A DNA stretch of 64,000 nucleotides from positions 1-64,000 of the forward strand of contig CAJXSU010000002.1 of assembly GCA_913061465.1 (NCBI GenBank). The letters are read 5' to 3'. The stretch comes from an uncultured Flavobacterium sp. (lineage in GTDB: Bacteria > Bacteroidota > Bacteroidia > Flavobacteriales > Flavobacteriaceae). Under the pieces are notes generated by a model that saw only the letters and a list, made by a program, of their open reading frames with translations, ran no database searches and was not told the origin of the DNA. The position numbers were made by a program, and so were the translations under genes. Shown here one piece after another: positions 34,223-44,585 of the stretch (position 1 is its first letter; each line of letters opens with the position of its first letter).

Positions 34223-37200
34223 ATGAAAAAAACAAGTTTTTCTTTTCTATTTCTTCTTATAATCTCAACAACTTTTGCTCAATCTATTGATTCTGTATTC
34301 TCTTCGGTCAAGTATCGAAATATTGGCCCTTTTAGAGGTGGGAGGTCTGTTGCAGCATCAGGTGTAGTGAGTGACCCAATGACATATTACATGGGGAATA
34401 CAGGTGGAGGATTATGGAAAACTGAAGATGGTGGTCAACTTTGGAAAAATATTTCTGATGGTTATTTTAAGACAAGTTCAATTGGTGCGGTTGCAGTATC
34501 AGAAAGTGATCCAAATATCATTTATGTAGGAATGGGAGAACATGCACCAAGAGCGGTGATGACATCCTACGGAGATGGTGTGTATAAATCTACTGACGCA
34601 GGAAAAACATGGAAAAACATAGGTTTAAAAAATACCCAACATATCTCTAGAGTGGTAATTCATCCTAAAAATCCAAATATTGTTTTTGTGGCTGCACAAG
34701 GTGCATTATATGGTCCAAATAAAGAACGAGGAATATTTAAATCAGTTGATGGCGGTATAACTTGGAATAAAATACTTTATGTAAATAATTTGACTGGATG
34801 TTCAGAATTATCAATGGATTACAACAATCCATTGGTGATGTATGCAGCCATGTGGGAACATCAAAGATTACCTTGGAAAGTTATTAGCGGAGGTCCAGGG
34901 AGTGGTCTTTACAAAACTACTGACGGAGGAGTTACATGGAATCAAATACACAATGGTTTACCAAAAGAGAAGGGTAAAATGGCCATAGCAGTTAGCCGTT
35001 CAAATTCTGAAAAAGTGTATGCTTTAGTTGAAAGTGATTCCAATAAAGAATTGGGTGGGTTGTTTGTGTCTAATAATGCAGGAAAGAATTGGTTTAAAAT
35101 TTCATCTGATCATAGTTTAATTCAAAGAGCATGGTACTATATTGAGTTGTTTATAGATCCTACAGACGAGGAAAAGGTATATGTACTCAATGCAAGTGCG
35201 CAACGCTCAATTGATGGTGGTAAAAATTGGTCTAGAATTACAGGTACTCATGGAGATTATCATGATCTTTGGATTAATCCAACCAATAATAAAAATATGA
35301 TTATTGCCAATGATGGTGGCGCTGCTGTATCTTATAATTACGGAAAGTCATGGTCTCCTCAGAATCGAATGGCCACTGCTCAATTTTACAGAATAAATAC
35401 AGATAATCTATTTCCATACAATATTTATGGTGGACAACAGGATAATTCTTCAGTAAAAATAAGTAGTCTAGCATTAGGAAGTGGTGGTATAAATGAACAA
35501 AATTGGTCTGCATCTGCAGGAGGTGAAAGTGCCTTTTTAGCTTTTAACCCAGATAATCCAAGATATGTTTTGGGAGGAAGTTATCTAGGAACCATCGAAA
35601 TTTTGGATACAAAAGCCAAAGCTAGTACTCAGATTATGGCGGCTCCTATCCAATATTTAGGAAGAGACTCAAAGGATATGAAATACCGATACAACTGGAA
35701 TGCCCCAATTATTTGGTCTCAACATGAAAAAAATACTTTTTATCATGGAGCACAATTGTTGCTAAAAACCTCAGATAACGGTAAAAATTGGTCTGAAGTA
35801 TCCACTGATTTATCAAATAACGAAAAAGAGAAACAAGGTAAAGGAGGGGGCCCTTACACAAATGAAGCTGTTGGAGCAGAAAATTACGGTACTTTATCTT
35901 ATGTAATTGAGTCACCTCACGAACAGGGAGTTCTCTGGGCTGCAACAGATGATGGGGTTCTGCAATTAACTAAAAATGGAGGAACAACTTGGGAGAATGT
36001 AACCCCTAAAAACCTGCCTGAAACCTTAATTAATTCAATTGAGGTGTCTCCACATGATAAAGGAACTGCTTATATAGCCACCACTCGATATAAATTTAAC
36101 GATTATACCCCTGCTATATACAAAACTACTAACTATGGAAAATCTTGGGTTAATATCAGTTCTGGAATCCCTTTAGGTGCATATACTAGAGTGGTAAGAG
36201 AGGATACTCAACGAAAAGACCTACTTTTTGCTGGAACAGAATTAGGCATGTATATTTCATGGAATGGAGGGAAAATATGGAAATCCTTTCAATTAAACTT
36301 ACCAATAACTCCAATCTCAGATTTAAAAATTAGTCATGACGATATAACTGTTGCCACTATGGGAAGATCTTTTTGGATATTAGATGATCTAGGTTTACTA
36401 AGACAGTTTGAAGGAAACAAAACAACTTTTAAATTATTTACACCAGAGGATGCCATAATAGGGAACTGGAGTAGTCAATTAAACTACTCATCTAATAGCT
36501 TTTCAGGAGCTAACGATTCAAAAGGTGTAAACCCTGCAAATGGAATTGTATTTTATTACTACATACCAGATGATCTAAAAAATAAAGAGTTATCTCTAGA
36601 AATAAAAGATGAAAGTGGTAATACGGTAAGAACTATAAGCTCAAAAGCAAACCCAAATTATCTGAGATATCCAGGTGGGCCATCACCTGAACCAATTTTA
36701 GCAAATAAAGTTGGACTTAATCGATTTGTATGGGATATGAGACACCCTAGCTTACCAGGAATACCAACCGCATACATAGAAGGGTCTTACAGAGGACATA
36801 AAGCAATGCCTAATTTATATTCAGCTATATTAAAACAAGAAAATAAAATATCTGAAGTATCATTTAGCATATTGCCAAATCCGTTATACGATATTACTAA
36901 AAAAGAGTATGAAGAAACTCATCAATTTAAGATGATAACTGAGGCAAATCTAACAGATATGCACACCAGAGTGAATCAATTGAAAAAGATTCAAAATCAA
37001 TTAATTGAGATTATCAAGAAATTACCTGAAGAACAAAAATATATGGGCTTAAAATCTAAGGGAGAAACTATAATTCAACAACTAAAATCTTGGGATGAAG
37101 ATATGGTTCAACGAAAATCTAAAGCTTATGACGATGTGGAAAATTTTCCAAATAAATTTACTGCAGAATATATCTTTCTTATGAATCAGAATGACAGCAG

Positions 37201-37360
37201 TATCCCTAGAGTAAATTCAGCCTCAAAAAACAGACTTGAAGAACTAAATAAGGAGTGGATTGAGTTAAAAAACAGGTCAGAGGAACTGATACAAAATATA
37301 ATTCCAGCTTATAATAAATTATTGTGGAACAACGAAATTGGAGCTCTTAATGTGAAATAA
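34223..37360 (+). CDS. Secreted VPS10/sortilin-like BNR-repeat protein (paralog 1)
   Basis: A 1045-residue exported protein with a signal peptide [20 protein letters not shown]. The body is a beta-propeller array with many Asp-box repeats (SxDxGxxW type): [64 protein letters not shown]. The opening [20 protein letters not shown] is typical of the flavobacterial proteins labelled VPS10-domain or glycosyl hydrolase. The C-terminal 250 residues are helical. No T9SS sorting domain is present. No catalytic residues can be identified, so the glycosyl hydrolase label is unsafe. A second homolog is encoded on the minus strand about 9.5 kb further on. Confidence 0.82.
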   Translation: MKKTSFSFLFLLIISTTFAQSIDSVFSSVKYRNIGPFRGGRSVAASGVVSDPMTYYMGNTGGGLWKTEDGGQLWKNISDGYFKTSSIGAVAVSESDPNIIYVGMGEHAPRAVMTSYGDGVYKSTDAGKTWKNIGLKNTQHISRVVIHPKNPNIVFVAAQGALYGPNKERGIFKSVDGGITWNKILYVNNLTGCSELSMDYNNPLVMYAAMWEHQRLPWKVISGGPGSGLYKTTDGGVTWNQIHNGLPKEKGKMAIAVSRSNSEKVYALVESDSNKELGGLFVSNNAGKNWFKISSDHSLIQRAWYYIELFIDPTDEEKVYVLNASAQRSIDGGKNWSRITGTHGDYHDLWINPTNNKNMIIANDGGAAVSYNYGKSWSPQNRMATAQFYRINTDNLFPYNIYGGQQDNSSVKISSLALGSGGINEQNWSASAGGESAFLAFNPDNPRYVLGGSYLGTIEILDTKAKASTQIMAAPIQYLGRDSKDMKYRYNWNAPIIWSQHEKNTFYHGAQLLLKTSDNGKNWSEVSTDLSNNEKEKQGKGGGPYTNEAVGAENYGTLSYVIESPHEQGVLWAATDDGVLQLTKNGGTTWENVTPKNLPETLINSIEVSPHDKGTAYIATTRYKFNDYTPAIYKTTNYGKSWVNISSGIPLGAYTRVVREDTQRKDLLFAGTELGMYISWNGGKIWKSFQLNLPITPISDLKISHDDITVATMGRSFWILDDLGLLRQFEGNKTTFKLFTPEDAIIGNWSSQLNYSSNSFSGANDSKGVNPANGIVFYYYIPDDLKNKELSLEIKDESGNTVRTISSKANPNYLRYPGGPSPEPILANKVGLNRFVWDMRHPSLPGIPTAYIEGSYRGHKAMPNLYSAILKQENKISEVSFSILPNPLYDITKKEYEETHQFKMITEANLTDMHTRVNQLKKIQNQLIEIIKKLPEEQKYMGLKSKGETIIQQLKSWDEDMVQRKSKAYDDVENFPNKFTAEYIFLMNQNDSSIPRVNSASKNRLEELNKEWIELKNRSEELIQNIIPAYNKLLWNNEIGALNVK

Positions 37361-37383
37361 ATACTATTTTTTTATGTATTAGA

Positions 37384-38232
37384 TTATAAGTGGTCCTCTA
37401 GTACAAACTGTATTTTATCACCAGTTATTTTTTGACTGACTCTAGCTATAGCTATTTCAGATAATTGAAGAATTCTTGGATAACCTCCTGTAACTTGGCA
37501 ATCTTGCATTAAAATAATGCATTTTCCAGACGGAGTGAGTTGGACTGTTCCTGGCAAGACTGCCGATGTAAGTATTGAAGATAAGTTATTTTCTAAAGAT
37601 TCTTTTAGTCGATATCCTACCCTATTATTATCATCTGATATTGAGAAAGGGATAAATAATTTACGCTGCTGTTCTTTATTGAGTTTGGAAAACTCTGGTC
37701 CTTTAAAACATGGTAAATACATGGTTGTAAAATGCTTTTCACTTACTCGAACTCTAGAGAAACTATTATCTGAATCCTTTTGGATTGGAAGAATAGGCAA
37801 TATGGCTCCTTTATCAAATTTTTGCTGAGTTATTCCCTCAAAATAACTTCGGCTACCATAAACTTTTTCAGTTTGAATTCCTCCTTGAACAGACAAATAA
37901 ACTCTAGCTCCATAAACTCGTTTACCAAATGATAAAACTGAATCTTTTTTAATAGGGTAAACTGATTGCATTTTTATTAATTTCCCATTTAATTTTGGAG
38001 AAAAATCAGCTCCAGTTAAACAGATATAGGTATCGGATGTAAATTTAAACTTACCTTGTCCAAAAGTAATTTCTATAAGGGCATCTTTATCATAATTTTT
38101 CAATAAGGCATTAGCCATTTTTGCAGCATAAGTATCCGCATATCCAGCTTGTGGAACACCCATCTTTGTATGACCAAACCGACCTTGGTCTTGAATAGAG
38201 CAATAAATTCCAGGATGTAAAATTACTATCAC
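37384..38232 (-). CDS. pxpC: 5-oxoprolinase subunit C (PxpC/KipA family)
   Basis: A 282-residue member of the biotin-dependent carboxyltransferase (KipA/AHS2) family. Marks are HPGIYCSIQDQGRFGHTKMGVPQAGYAD at the start, KGPEF, and NRVGYRL with MQDCQVTGGYPRI near the end. With PxpB and PxpA it forms the ATP-dependent 5-oxoprolinase that opens L-pyroglutamate to glutamate. It overlaps the pxpB gene by 4 bases and ends the transcript, converging on the sortilin-like gene after 23 nt. Confidence 0.88.
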   Translation of the reverse strand: MIVILHPGIYCSIQDQGRFGHTKMGVPQAGYADTYAAKMANALLKNYDKDALIEITFGQGKFKFTSDTYICLTGADFSPKLNGKLIKMQSVYPIKKDSVLSFGKRVYGARVYLSVQGGIQTEKVYGSRSYFEGITQQKFDKGAILPILPIQKDSDNSFSRVRVSEKHFTTMYLPCFKGPEFSKLNKEQQRKLFIPFSISDDNNRVGYRLKESLENNLSSILTSAVLPGTVQLTPSGKCIILMQDCQVTGGYPRILQLSEIAIARVSQKITGDKIQFVLEDHL

Positions 38233-38948
38233 AACAGTCTTTTTTTAATGATAAATTCTTGATTTATGACCTCTCTTTCTATTTGATAAAAAGTATGAAT
38301 ATCTACAGCAACAAATTGAATGCGATCACCTGATTTAGCAAAACAGGGATTTGTAGCCTTTATATTGAAAAAATTTAGAGGAGACTTTCCAATGATATTC
38401 CAACCCCCAGAACTATTTTGAGGATAAACTCCAGTCTGAGCACCACCTATACCCACAGATCCTTTGTCTACTCGAACTCTTGGGTTGGATTTCCTTGGAA
38501 CATGAAGGTTTTGATGCAGCCCTCCCATATAAAGAAATCCTGGTTGAAAACCAATAAAATAAACTATGTAATCTGTTTCTGTATGCAATCTAATAATATC
38601 TGTAACACTACATTTTTTTTTATTGGCAATTTCCTCTAGGTCAATCCCAAAAGAAGCATCATAACAAACAGGGATTTCCCATAAAAATTGATTTTGTTTA
38701 ATCACATAGGATGACGCTGTATATTTATTTTTAAGTTGACTAATAGTAAGTTCTTTATCTACAATTGGATTTTGATACCTAATAAGCAGAGAATTATAAG
38801 CAATAATTGTATCTAAAATAGCATCTATTTCTTTGACCTGTCCCTCAAAAGAAATAATATCTTGAATAATCTCTTGTGAAATGTCTGCAGGCCATTCTAC
38901 TAAAATTGCTGACCTTCCAAAAAGCTTATATGTGAGTTGAAACCTCAA
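38229..38948 (-). CDS. pxpB: 5-oxoprolinase subunit B (PxpB/KipI family)
   Basis: A 239-residue AHS1/KipI family protein with a cyclophilin-like core. Family marks are IPVCYDASFGIDLEEIA, YIVYFIGFQPGFLYMGGLHQNLHVPRKSNPRVRVDKGSVGIGGAQTGVYP and SGGWNIIGKSPLNFF, the last near residue 180. It partners PxpC. The start follows the pxpA stop without a gap and the stop overlaps pxpC by 4 bases. In Bacillus the same protein (KipI) also inhibits a sporulation kinase; no such target is expected here. Confidence 0.9.
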   Translation of the reverse strand: MRFQLTYKLFGRSAILVEWPADISQEIIQDIISFEGQVKEIDAILDTIIAYNSLLIRYQNPIVDKELTISQLKNKYTASSYVIKQNQFLWEIPVCYDASFGIDLEEIANKKKCSVTDIIRLHTETDYIVYFIGFQPGFLYMGGLHQNLHVPRKSNPRVRVDKGSVGIGGAQTGVYPQNSSGGWNIIGKSPLNFFNIKATNPCFAKSGDRIQFVAVDIHTFYQIEREVINQEFIIKKRLL

Positions 38949-39665
38949 TTACTTCGTATGGATATGTTTGTGTAAATACTGCAATATTTCTATGGCATTT
39001 TTAGTATCTCCGTGAACACAAAAAGTGGAGGCTTTAATCTCTTTTTCATTTAAGTTTACTGTAGTTACCAATTGTTTATCTGATATTTTTTGTACTTGCT
39101 TCAACACCTCATATTTGTCTACAATAAGTGAGTTGGATAACGTTCTAGAGACCAAACTCAAATCTTCATTATACCTTCTATCTGCAAAAGCTTCATAAAC
39201 AATTTCTAAACCGTTCTGGATTGCAACTTCTTCTATACTTGATTGATAGGGCACATATAATTTTACAGCTTCAAAAACATGTTGAATTGCAGCGATAACT
39301 ACCAAAGCCTTTTCACGATTTACAGCAATTAAATTATACAAAGCACCATGTGGTTTTATATGATGAATAGTTGCGTCTTGGAGCAGAACTCTATCTTTAA
39401 AAATAGTAAGTTGATTTTCTAAACTTTTTCGAAGTTCACTATTGGAAATATTCAAAACTTTACGTCCAAAATTTTGTCTATCAGGAAAGGATGGATGTGC
39501 TCCTATTTTTACTTTATGTTTAACTGCTAGCTGAATTACTTTATCTATAATTTCTATGGAACCTGCGTGTGCTCCACAAGAAATATTGCAGGAAGAAATA
39601 AGTGGCATTATGATATGCTCATTATGTAACCCTTCACCCAGATCGCAGTTAATGTCTATCATCAA
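38949..39665 (-). CDS. pxpA: 5-oxoprolinase subunit A (PxpA, LamB/YcsF family)
   Basis: A 238-residue LamB/YcsF family protein. Marks are IDINCDLGEG at the start, SCNISCGAHAGSIEII, IGAHPSFPDRQNFGR, HIKPHGALYN and EAFADRRYNEDLSLVSR. The histidines and aspartates in these blocks form the metal site of this polysaccharide-deacetylase-like fold. It is the third part of 5-oxoprolinase. Its start overlaps the NRAMP-like transporter gene by 4 bases, so transporter and enzyme are made together. Confidence 0.92.
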   Translation of the reverse strand: MMIDINCDLGEGLHNEHIIMPLISSCNISCGAHAGSIEIIDKVIQLAVKHKVKIGAHPSFPDRQNFGRKVLNISNSELRKSLENQLTIFKDRVLLQDATIHHIKPHGALYNLIAVNREKALVVIAAIQHVFEAVKLYVPYQSSIEEVAIQNGLEIVYEAFADRRYNEDLSLVSRTLSNSLIVDKYEVLKQVQKISDKQLVTTVNLNEKEIKASTFCVHGDTKNAIEILQYLHKHIHTK

Positions 39666-40894
39666 AAAATATTAAATTCAAAAACTTTATCTAGCCCTCT
39701 TAACCCAAGAAAAATAGTTATAATCAAAATAATAAATCCTAAAATATTTTGGAATTTAGAATTCACATATTTTCCTAAAACTACTTTTTTGTTTACCATC
39801 CATAGGAGTATTCCTGCTACTACCGGAAGTAAAACACCATTGGCAACCTGTGCAAATTTAATGATCTCTATAGGCTTAAGACCCAATGATGAAAATACCA
39901 CACCTAACAATAAGATTAGAAACCAGACAGCTCTAAATTGTTTTGATTTTAGACCAGATTCCCATCCAAAACATCCTCTGGCTACATAAGCTGCAGCTAA
40001 AGGTGCAGTAATTGCAGAGGTAATTCCTGCAGCAAATAATCCAATCCCTAAAAAATAACTTGCAAAATCTCCATATAAAGGTGCTAAACTCTTCGCTAAG
40101 TCTGCTGCACTTGAAATCTCTCCCAAACCTATAGAGGAGGCTGAAATAATGATAGCCATTGAAACAAGTCCTCCCAAAGCAATAGAGACTATTGTATCTT
40201 TTCTTACCTCTTTTAAATCTTTAGGATTATTCCATTTTTCTTTGACTAAAGATGCATGTAAAAACAAATTATAGGGTACAACAGTAGTTCCTACTAAACC
40301 TAGTATAGTTAATAAACTACCTTCTGGAAATGAAGGGATTAGAGCACCTTTCAAAATATTAAAAATATCAGGTTTTGTTAAAAAAGCTGTAATTAAAAAT
40401 GATAAACTCATTATTAATACAAGTATTACCAATACTCTTTCCAGAAATTTATAATTCCCTATGTATAATAATATAAAGGCAATGATTCCAACTACAAAAC
40501 TCAGTATATTGAGAGAATAGTTTCCCAAAACAATTCTAAATTCTCCTGTAATGGTTTCTAATCCTAATATACCTCCACTTATATTCCCTGCCTCATAGGA
40601 AGCGTTTCCTACAACTATGGCAGACAAAATAAGTAGTAGTATTAATTTGTTGATTATTGGATGTTTAATTTCAGATCTAATGACCTCAGATAAGCCCTTT
40701 TGAGATATGATTCCTAAACGAGAGGCCATTTCTTGTAACACAATGGTAGCTATAATAGACAATACCATAGCCCAAAGTAAATGAAAACCAAAATTAACGC
40801 CTGCTAATGTGCACAAGGTAACGGTCCCTGGACCTATAAATGCGGCAGCTACAAGAGTTCCTGGACCCGATTTCTTAAACCAATTTTTAATCAT
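39662..40894 (-). CDS. NRAMP-related transporter of the YcsG type, metal site absent
   Basis: A 410-residue NRAMP-fold protein with about eleven membrane helices. In metal-transporting NRAMPs helix 1 has DPGN and helix 6 has MPH. Here helix 1 reads FIGPGT (19-24), so aspartate becomes G21 and asparagine becomes T24. Helix 6 reads VVPYN (205-209), with V206 for methionine and Y208 for histidine. The metal ligands are therefore all gone. The gene is first in an operon with pxpABC, as ycsG is next to ycsF-kipIA in Bacillus subtilis. I infer that it imports 5-oxoproline or a related small amino acid. The standard label would be NRAMP divalent metal transporter. Confidence 0.83.
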   Translation of the reverse strand: MIKNWFKKSGPGTLVAAAFIGPGTVTLCTLAGVNFGFHLLWAMVLSIIATIVLQEMASRLGIISQKGLSEVIRSEIKHPIINKLILLLILSAIVVGNASYEAGNISGGILGLETITGEFRIVLGNYSLNILSFVVGIIAFILLYIGNYKFLERVLVILVLIMSLSFLITAFLTKPDIFNILKGALIPSFPEGSLLTILGLVGTTVVPYNLFLHASLVKEKWNNPKDLKEVRKDTIVSIALGGLVSMAIIISASSIGLGEISSAADLAKSLAPLYGDFASYFLGIGLFAAGITSAITAPLAAAYVARGCFGWESGLKSKQFRAVWFLILLLGVVFSSLGLKPIEIIKFAQVANGVLLPVVAGILLWMVNKKVVLGKYVNSKFQNILGFIILIITIFLGLRGLDKVFEFNIF

Positions 40895-40980
40895 AATTAA
40901 AAAGTTATATCTAGAATGAGAATTGATTTATTTATTGTTTTTCTCAAATTAAATATTTTAAAAGTAGACAAAAGAAATTA

Positions 40981-41013
40981 AAAAAAAAGCATCCGAAATG
41001 GATGCTTTTTTTT
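40981..41013 (-). terminator. Terminator after pckA
   Basis: An A-tract with GCATCC (40989-40994), loop GAAAT, GGATGC (41000-41005) and eight T. On the minus strand it lies 17 nt past the pckA stop and before the NRAMP-like gene. The symmetric A and T tracts lengthen the stem. Confidence 0.9.
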
Positions 41014-41029
41014 AATGTAATTTTTTTAC

Positions 41030-42640
41030 TTAAAAAGCGTAGCGTTGAGGACCACCTCTTCTTATTTCTTCATTTGCAAATTCTTCAAACTGCTTAAAGT
41101 TTTTCCTGAAGGCATTAGAAAGTTTAAACGCTGTTTTATAATATGCATCGTCATTATTCCAGGTAGTTCTGGGGCTTAAAACAGATGATGGAACCCCTTG
41201 ACATCTTCTTGGTTGCGCTACACCAAATACAGAATGTATATGGTAATCTTCGTACGTATAGTTTCCTAATTCTCCATTTAAAACAGCAGTAATCATAGCT
41301 CTAGTATACTTTAAAGCCATTCTTTTTCCAACGCCATATTGACCTCCAGACCAACCGGTATTGACCAACCAAACATTTACTCCTGCTTCTTTCATTTTCT
41401 TACTCAACATTTCTGCATAACGGGTAGGATGAAGTGGCATAAAAGGAGCCCCAAAACATGCTGAAAAACTTGGAACAGGTTCTGTTACACCTGCTTCTGT
41501 TCCTGCAACTTTTGCTGTATAGCCAGAAATAAAATGGTAGGCTGCCTGACTGGGAGTTAATTTAGAGATTGGAGGGAGTACACCAAAGGCGTCTGCGGTT
41601 AGAAAAAAGATGTTCTTTGGGTTTTTTCCAATAGATGGTTGTTGAATATTTTCTATGTGTTCAATAGGATAGCTTACTCTTGTGTTAGGTGTAACAGAAG
41701 TATCTGAAAAATCAATTAGCCCTTGATCATTCATCACAATATTTTCTAAAATTGCGCCTTTTTTAATGGCGTGATAAATTTCCGGTTCTTTATCTTCTGA
41801 TAGATCTATTGCTTTTGCGTAACAACCGCCTTCAAAGTTAAAGACAGTATTTTCATTTGTCCAACCATGTTCATCATCTCCTATTAATTTTCTTTCGGGA
41901 TCTGCTGACAGAGTTGTTTTTCCTGTCCCTGATAAACCAAAGAAAATAGCCGTATCTCCATTTTTCCCAACATTTGCTGAACAATGCATTGGTAAAGTAT
42001 TTTTAAATACTGGAAGTATGAAGTTTAAAGCTGAAAAAATTCCTTTTTTAATCTCTCCAGTATATCCAGTACCTCCGATTAAGGCAATTTTTTTAGTAAA
42101 ATTTAATATTGCAAAATTATGTTGTCTAGTTCCATCTACTGTAGCATCAGCCATAAAACCTGGAGCATTAATGATAGTCCATTCAGGAGAAAAATTAGCT
42201 AATTCATTAACTGTAGGCCTTAAAAACATATTGTAAGCAAACATATTACTCCATGGATACTCATTTACTATTCGGATATTTAGCTTATAATTGGGATCTG
42301 CACAAGCATAGCTATCTCTTACATAAATTTCTTTTTCTGACAAGTATGAAGCTACCTTATTATATAACTTATCAAAGTTATCTATGCTGAAAGGAATATT
42401 AATATCTCCCCACCAAACTTCTTTTTTTGTAATATCATCTTTAACTATAAAACGATCCTTTGGTGATCTGCCGCTAAATTCTCCTGTATTTATAGCAATG
42501 GCTCCAAGATTAGATTCTTTTCCTTGTTTTTTTTGAAGTATAATTGAATGTAATTCATTAGAGGTTAGTTGATAATGAATTTTTGAACTATTTATTCCTA
42601 GATTACATAACGAAATCGATTTCGTATTAATATCTATCAT
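41030..42640 (-). CDS. pckA: Phosphoenolpyruvate carboxykinase (ATP)
   Basis: A 536-residue ATP-dependent PEPCK. The P-loop GLSGTGKT is at residues 235-242, followed by LSADPERKLIGDDEHGW with the metal-binding aspartates. Other marks are ALIGGTGYTGEIKKGIF, MHCSANVG and WLVNTGWSGGQYGVGKRM. It converts oxaloacetate to phosphoenolpyruvate, the entry to gluconeogenesis, which an organism living on amino acids needs. It stands between its own terminator and a 75-nt gap to the DUF423 gene on the same strand. Confidence 0.96.
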   Translation of the reverse strand: MIDINTKSISLCNLGINSSKIHYQLTSNELHSIILQKKQGKESNLGAIAINTGEFSGRSPKDRFIVKDDITKKEVWWGDINIPFSIDNFDKLYNKVASYLSEKEIYVRDSYACADPNYKLNIRIVNEYPWSNMFAYNMFLRPTVNELANFSPEWTIINAPGFMADATVDGTRQHNFAILNFTKKIALIGGTGYTGEIKKGIFSALNFILPVFKNTLPMHCSANVGKNGDTAIFFGLSGTGKTTLSADPERKLIGDDEHGWTNENTVFNFEGGCYAKAIDLSEDKEPEIYHAIKKGAILENIVMNDQGLIDFSDTSVTPNTRVSYPIEHIENIQQPSIGKNPKNIFFLTADAFGVLPPISKLTPSQAAYHFISGYTAKVAGTEAGVTEPVPSFSACFGAPFMPLHPTRYAEMLSKKMKEAGVNVWLVNTGWSGGQYGVGKRMALKYTRAMITAVLNGELGNYTYEDYHIHSVFGVAQPRRCQGVPSSVLSPRTTWNNDDAYYKTAFKLSNAFRKNFKQFEEFANEEIRRGGPQRYAF

Positions 42641-42715
42641 ATCAATAATATTGTTAATTTATAACTGAAGCAAAATTAAACATAATTATAAGAAAAGGCA
42701 GAGTCCGTTATTATT

Positions 42716-43105
42716 TTATTCACTTTTTTTGTTGATTACTTTGAAAATAAAAAAGTAAGCCATTAATAACCAACCTATTACGAATAATAACCCTCCAATT
42801 GGAGTCACAAACCAAATACTTTTTACGGGGTAATTAAAAATATAAATCGCATAAATAGATCCGGAAAACAAAACTATACCTGAGAAAAAGACATAACTCA
42901 CTGCGTTTTTTAATTTGTTTGAAAAAGAGGAGTTCATATTTACAAACAATAACACAATGACATGATATATTTGATATCGAATACCTGTTTCTAAACTACT
43001 CATTTCTTTAGAGGTCAATATATCTTGTAATCCGTGTGTGGTGAAAGCCCCCAGTATAATAGCTGTCAATCCAAAGATGCAAGTTATTGCTAAATTTTTG
43101 TTCAT
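42716..43105 (-). CDS. DUF423 family membrane protein
   Basis: A 129-residue protein with four hydrophobic segments. It matches DUF423 in length and in AIILGAFTTHGLQDIL near the start, TGIRYQIYHVIVLLFVN in the middle, and WFVTPIGGLLFVIGWLLMAY near the end. The family is widespread and has no established function. It is divergent from the saccharopine dehydrogenase gene. Confidence 0.87.
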   Translation of the reverse strand: MNKNLAITCIFGLTAIILGAFTTHGLQDILTSKEMSSLETGIRYQIYHVIVLLFVNMNSSFSNKLKNAVSYVFFSGIVLFSGSIYAIYIFNYPVKSIWFVTPIGGLLFVIGWLLMAYFFIFKVINKKSE

Positions 43106-43188
43106 ATCTAATTGTAAAAAGAAGTTAAATGGGTCTATTTTTTTTTAAATTCGTTTATTATTCAACCAAAAATAAACATAATTCTACA

Positions 43189-44559
43189 ATGAGAAACATC
43201 CTAGTAATTGGAGCTGGAAAATCTTGTTCATACCTAACAGACTACCTACAAAAAAAATCAACAGCTGAAAAGTTACACATTACCATTGCAGATATTTCTT
43301 TGGAGAACGCAAAGACTAGTGCTAGAAATCATCCGAACTCTTCTGCATTGGAATTTGATGTTTTTAATAAAACTCAACGAAGAGAGGAGATACAAAAAGC
43401 TGACATTGTAGTTTCTATGCTACCGGCTAGATTTCATATTGAAGTAGCTAAAGATTGTCTCCATTTCGAAAAACACATGGTTACAGCCTCATATATTTCT
43501 CCAGAAATGAAAGAATTAAATAGCGAGGCAGAAAAAAGAGGTTTAGTCTTTATGAATGAAATTGGGGTAGATCCTGGTATTGATCATATGAGTGCTATGG
43601 AGGTAATTCATAAAATTAGTGATCTTGGTGGGGAAATTATACTTTTTGAGTCTTTTACAGGTGGTCTAGTAGCACCGGAAAGTGATAATAACTTATGGAA
43701 CTATAAATTTACTTGGAATCCAAGAAATGTGGTTCTTGCAGGACAAGGAGGGGCTGCTATGTTTATTCAAGAAGGAACTTATAAATATATCCCTTATCAT
43801 AAATTATTTAGAAGAACAGAATTTTTAACCCTAAATGGCAATGGTAAATTTGAAGCTTATGCAAATAGAGATTCTCTAAAATATAGAAGTATTTATGGCC
43901 TTAACGACATTCGCACCATGTACAGAGGTACCATCAGAAAAGTAGGGTTTTCAAGAGCTTGGAATATTTTTATTCAATTAGGTATGACAGATGATAGCTA
44001 TACCATAGATGGTTCTGAAAATATGACATATCGAGATTTTGTGAATTTATTTTTAGCCTATTCTCCTAATGATTCTGTAGAACTGAAATTACGTTCTTAC
44101 CTTAAAATTGACCAAGATGATATTGTTTGGGATAAACTAGTAGAGTTAGATCTTTTTAGTCAAACAAAAAAAATAGGATTAAGCAATGCTACACCAGCTC
44201 AAATGTTACAAAAAATACTATCAGATTCTTGGACTCTTGAAGAAGATGAAAAAGATATGATTGTAATGCATCATAAATTTGGGTATGAGCTAAATGGAGA
44301 AAAACACCAAATAGAAAGTAGTTTAGTTGTAAAGGGAGAAAATCAAACATTTACAGCAATGGCTAAAACAGTTGGATTACCTGTTGCTATTGCTACCCTA
44401 AAAATACTTAATAAAGAAATTACAACTCCAGGAGTACAGTTACCAATTACCAAAGAAGTATATGCTCCAATTTTAAAAGAGCTAGAGCAATATGGTATTG
44501 AATTTAAAGAAAAAAAGGTTCCTTATTTGGGATACAATCCAGAAAATGTTACTGGATAA
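43189..44559 (+). CDS. Saccharopine dehydrogenase family protein
   Basis: A 456-residue protein if started at the ATG at 43189, which places the Rossmann loop (MRNILVIGAGKS) at the very N-terminus as is usual. The frame continues 20 codons upstream, but those residues are not family-like. Conserved blocks include DIVVSMLPARFHIEVA, NEIGVDPGIDHMSAM and GGLVAPESDNNLWNYKFTWNPRNVVLAGQGG, and the C-terminal domain is complete. It resembles the glutamate-forming saccharopine dehydrogenase of lysine metabolism. The partner lysine-ketoglutarate reductase is not in the window, so the direction of the pathway is open. Confidence 0.85.
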   Translation: MRNILVIGAGKSCSYLTDYLQKKSTAEKLHITIADISLENAKTSARNHPNSSALEFDVFNKTQRREEIQKADIVVSMLPARFHIEVAKDCLHFEKHMVTASYISPEMKELNSEAEKRGLVFMNEIGVDPGIDHMSAMEVIHKISDLGGEIILFESFTGGLVAPESDNNLWNYKFTWNPRNVVLAGQGGAAMFIQEGTYKYIPYHKLFRRTEFLTLNGNGKFEAYANRDSLKYRSIYGLNDIRTMYRGTIRKVGFSRAWNIFIQLGMTDDSYTIDGSENMTYRDFVNLFLAYSPNDSVELKLRSYLKIDQDDIVWDKLVELDLFSQTKKIGLSNATPAQMLQKILSDSWTLEEDEKDMIVMHHKFGYELNGEKHQIESSLVVKGENQTFTAMAKTVGLPVAIATLKILNKEITTPGVQLPITKEVYAPILKELEQYGIEFKEKKVPYLGYNPENVTG

Positions 44560-44585
44560 TAAGTTTTTTATACAACTAATGTTTA

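Noticed and set aside
39662-40894. Plain annotation as a manganese or iron transporter
   Set aside because: The DPGN and MPH residues that bind metal are replaced, and the operon context is 5-oxoproline metabolism.
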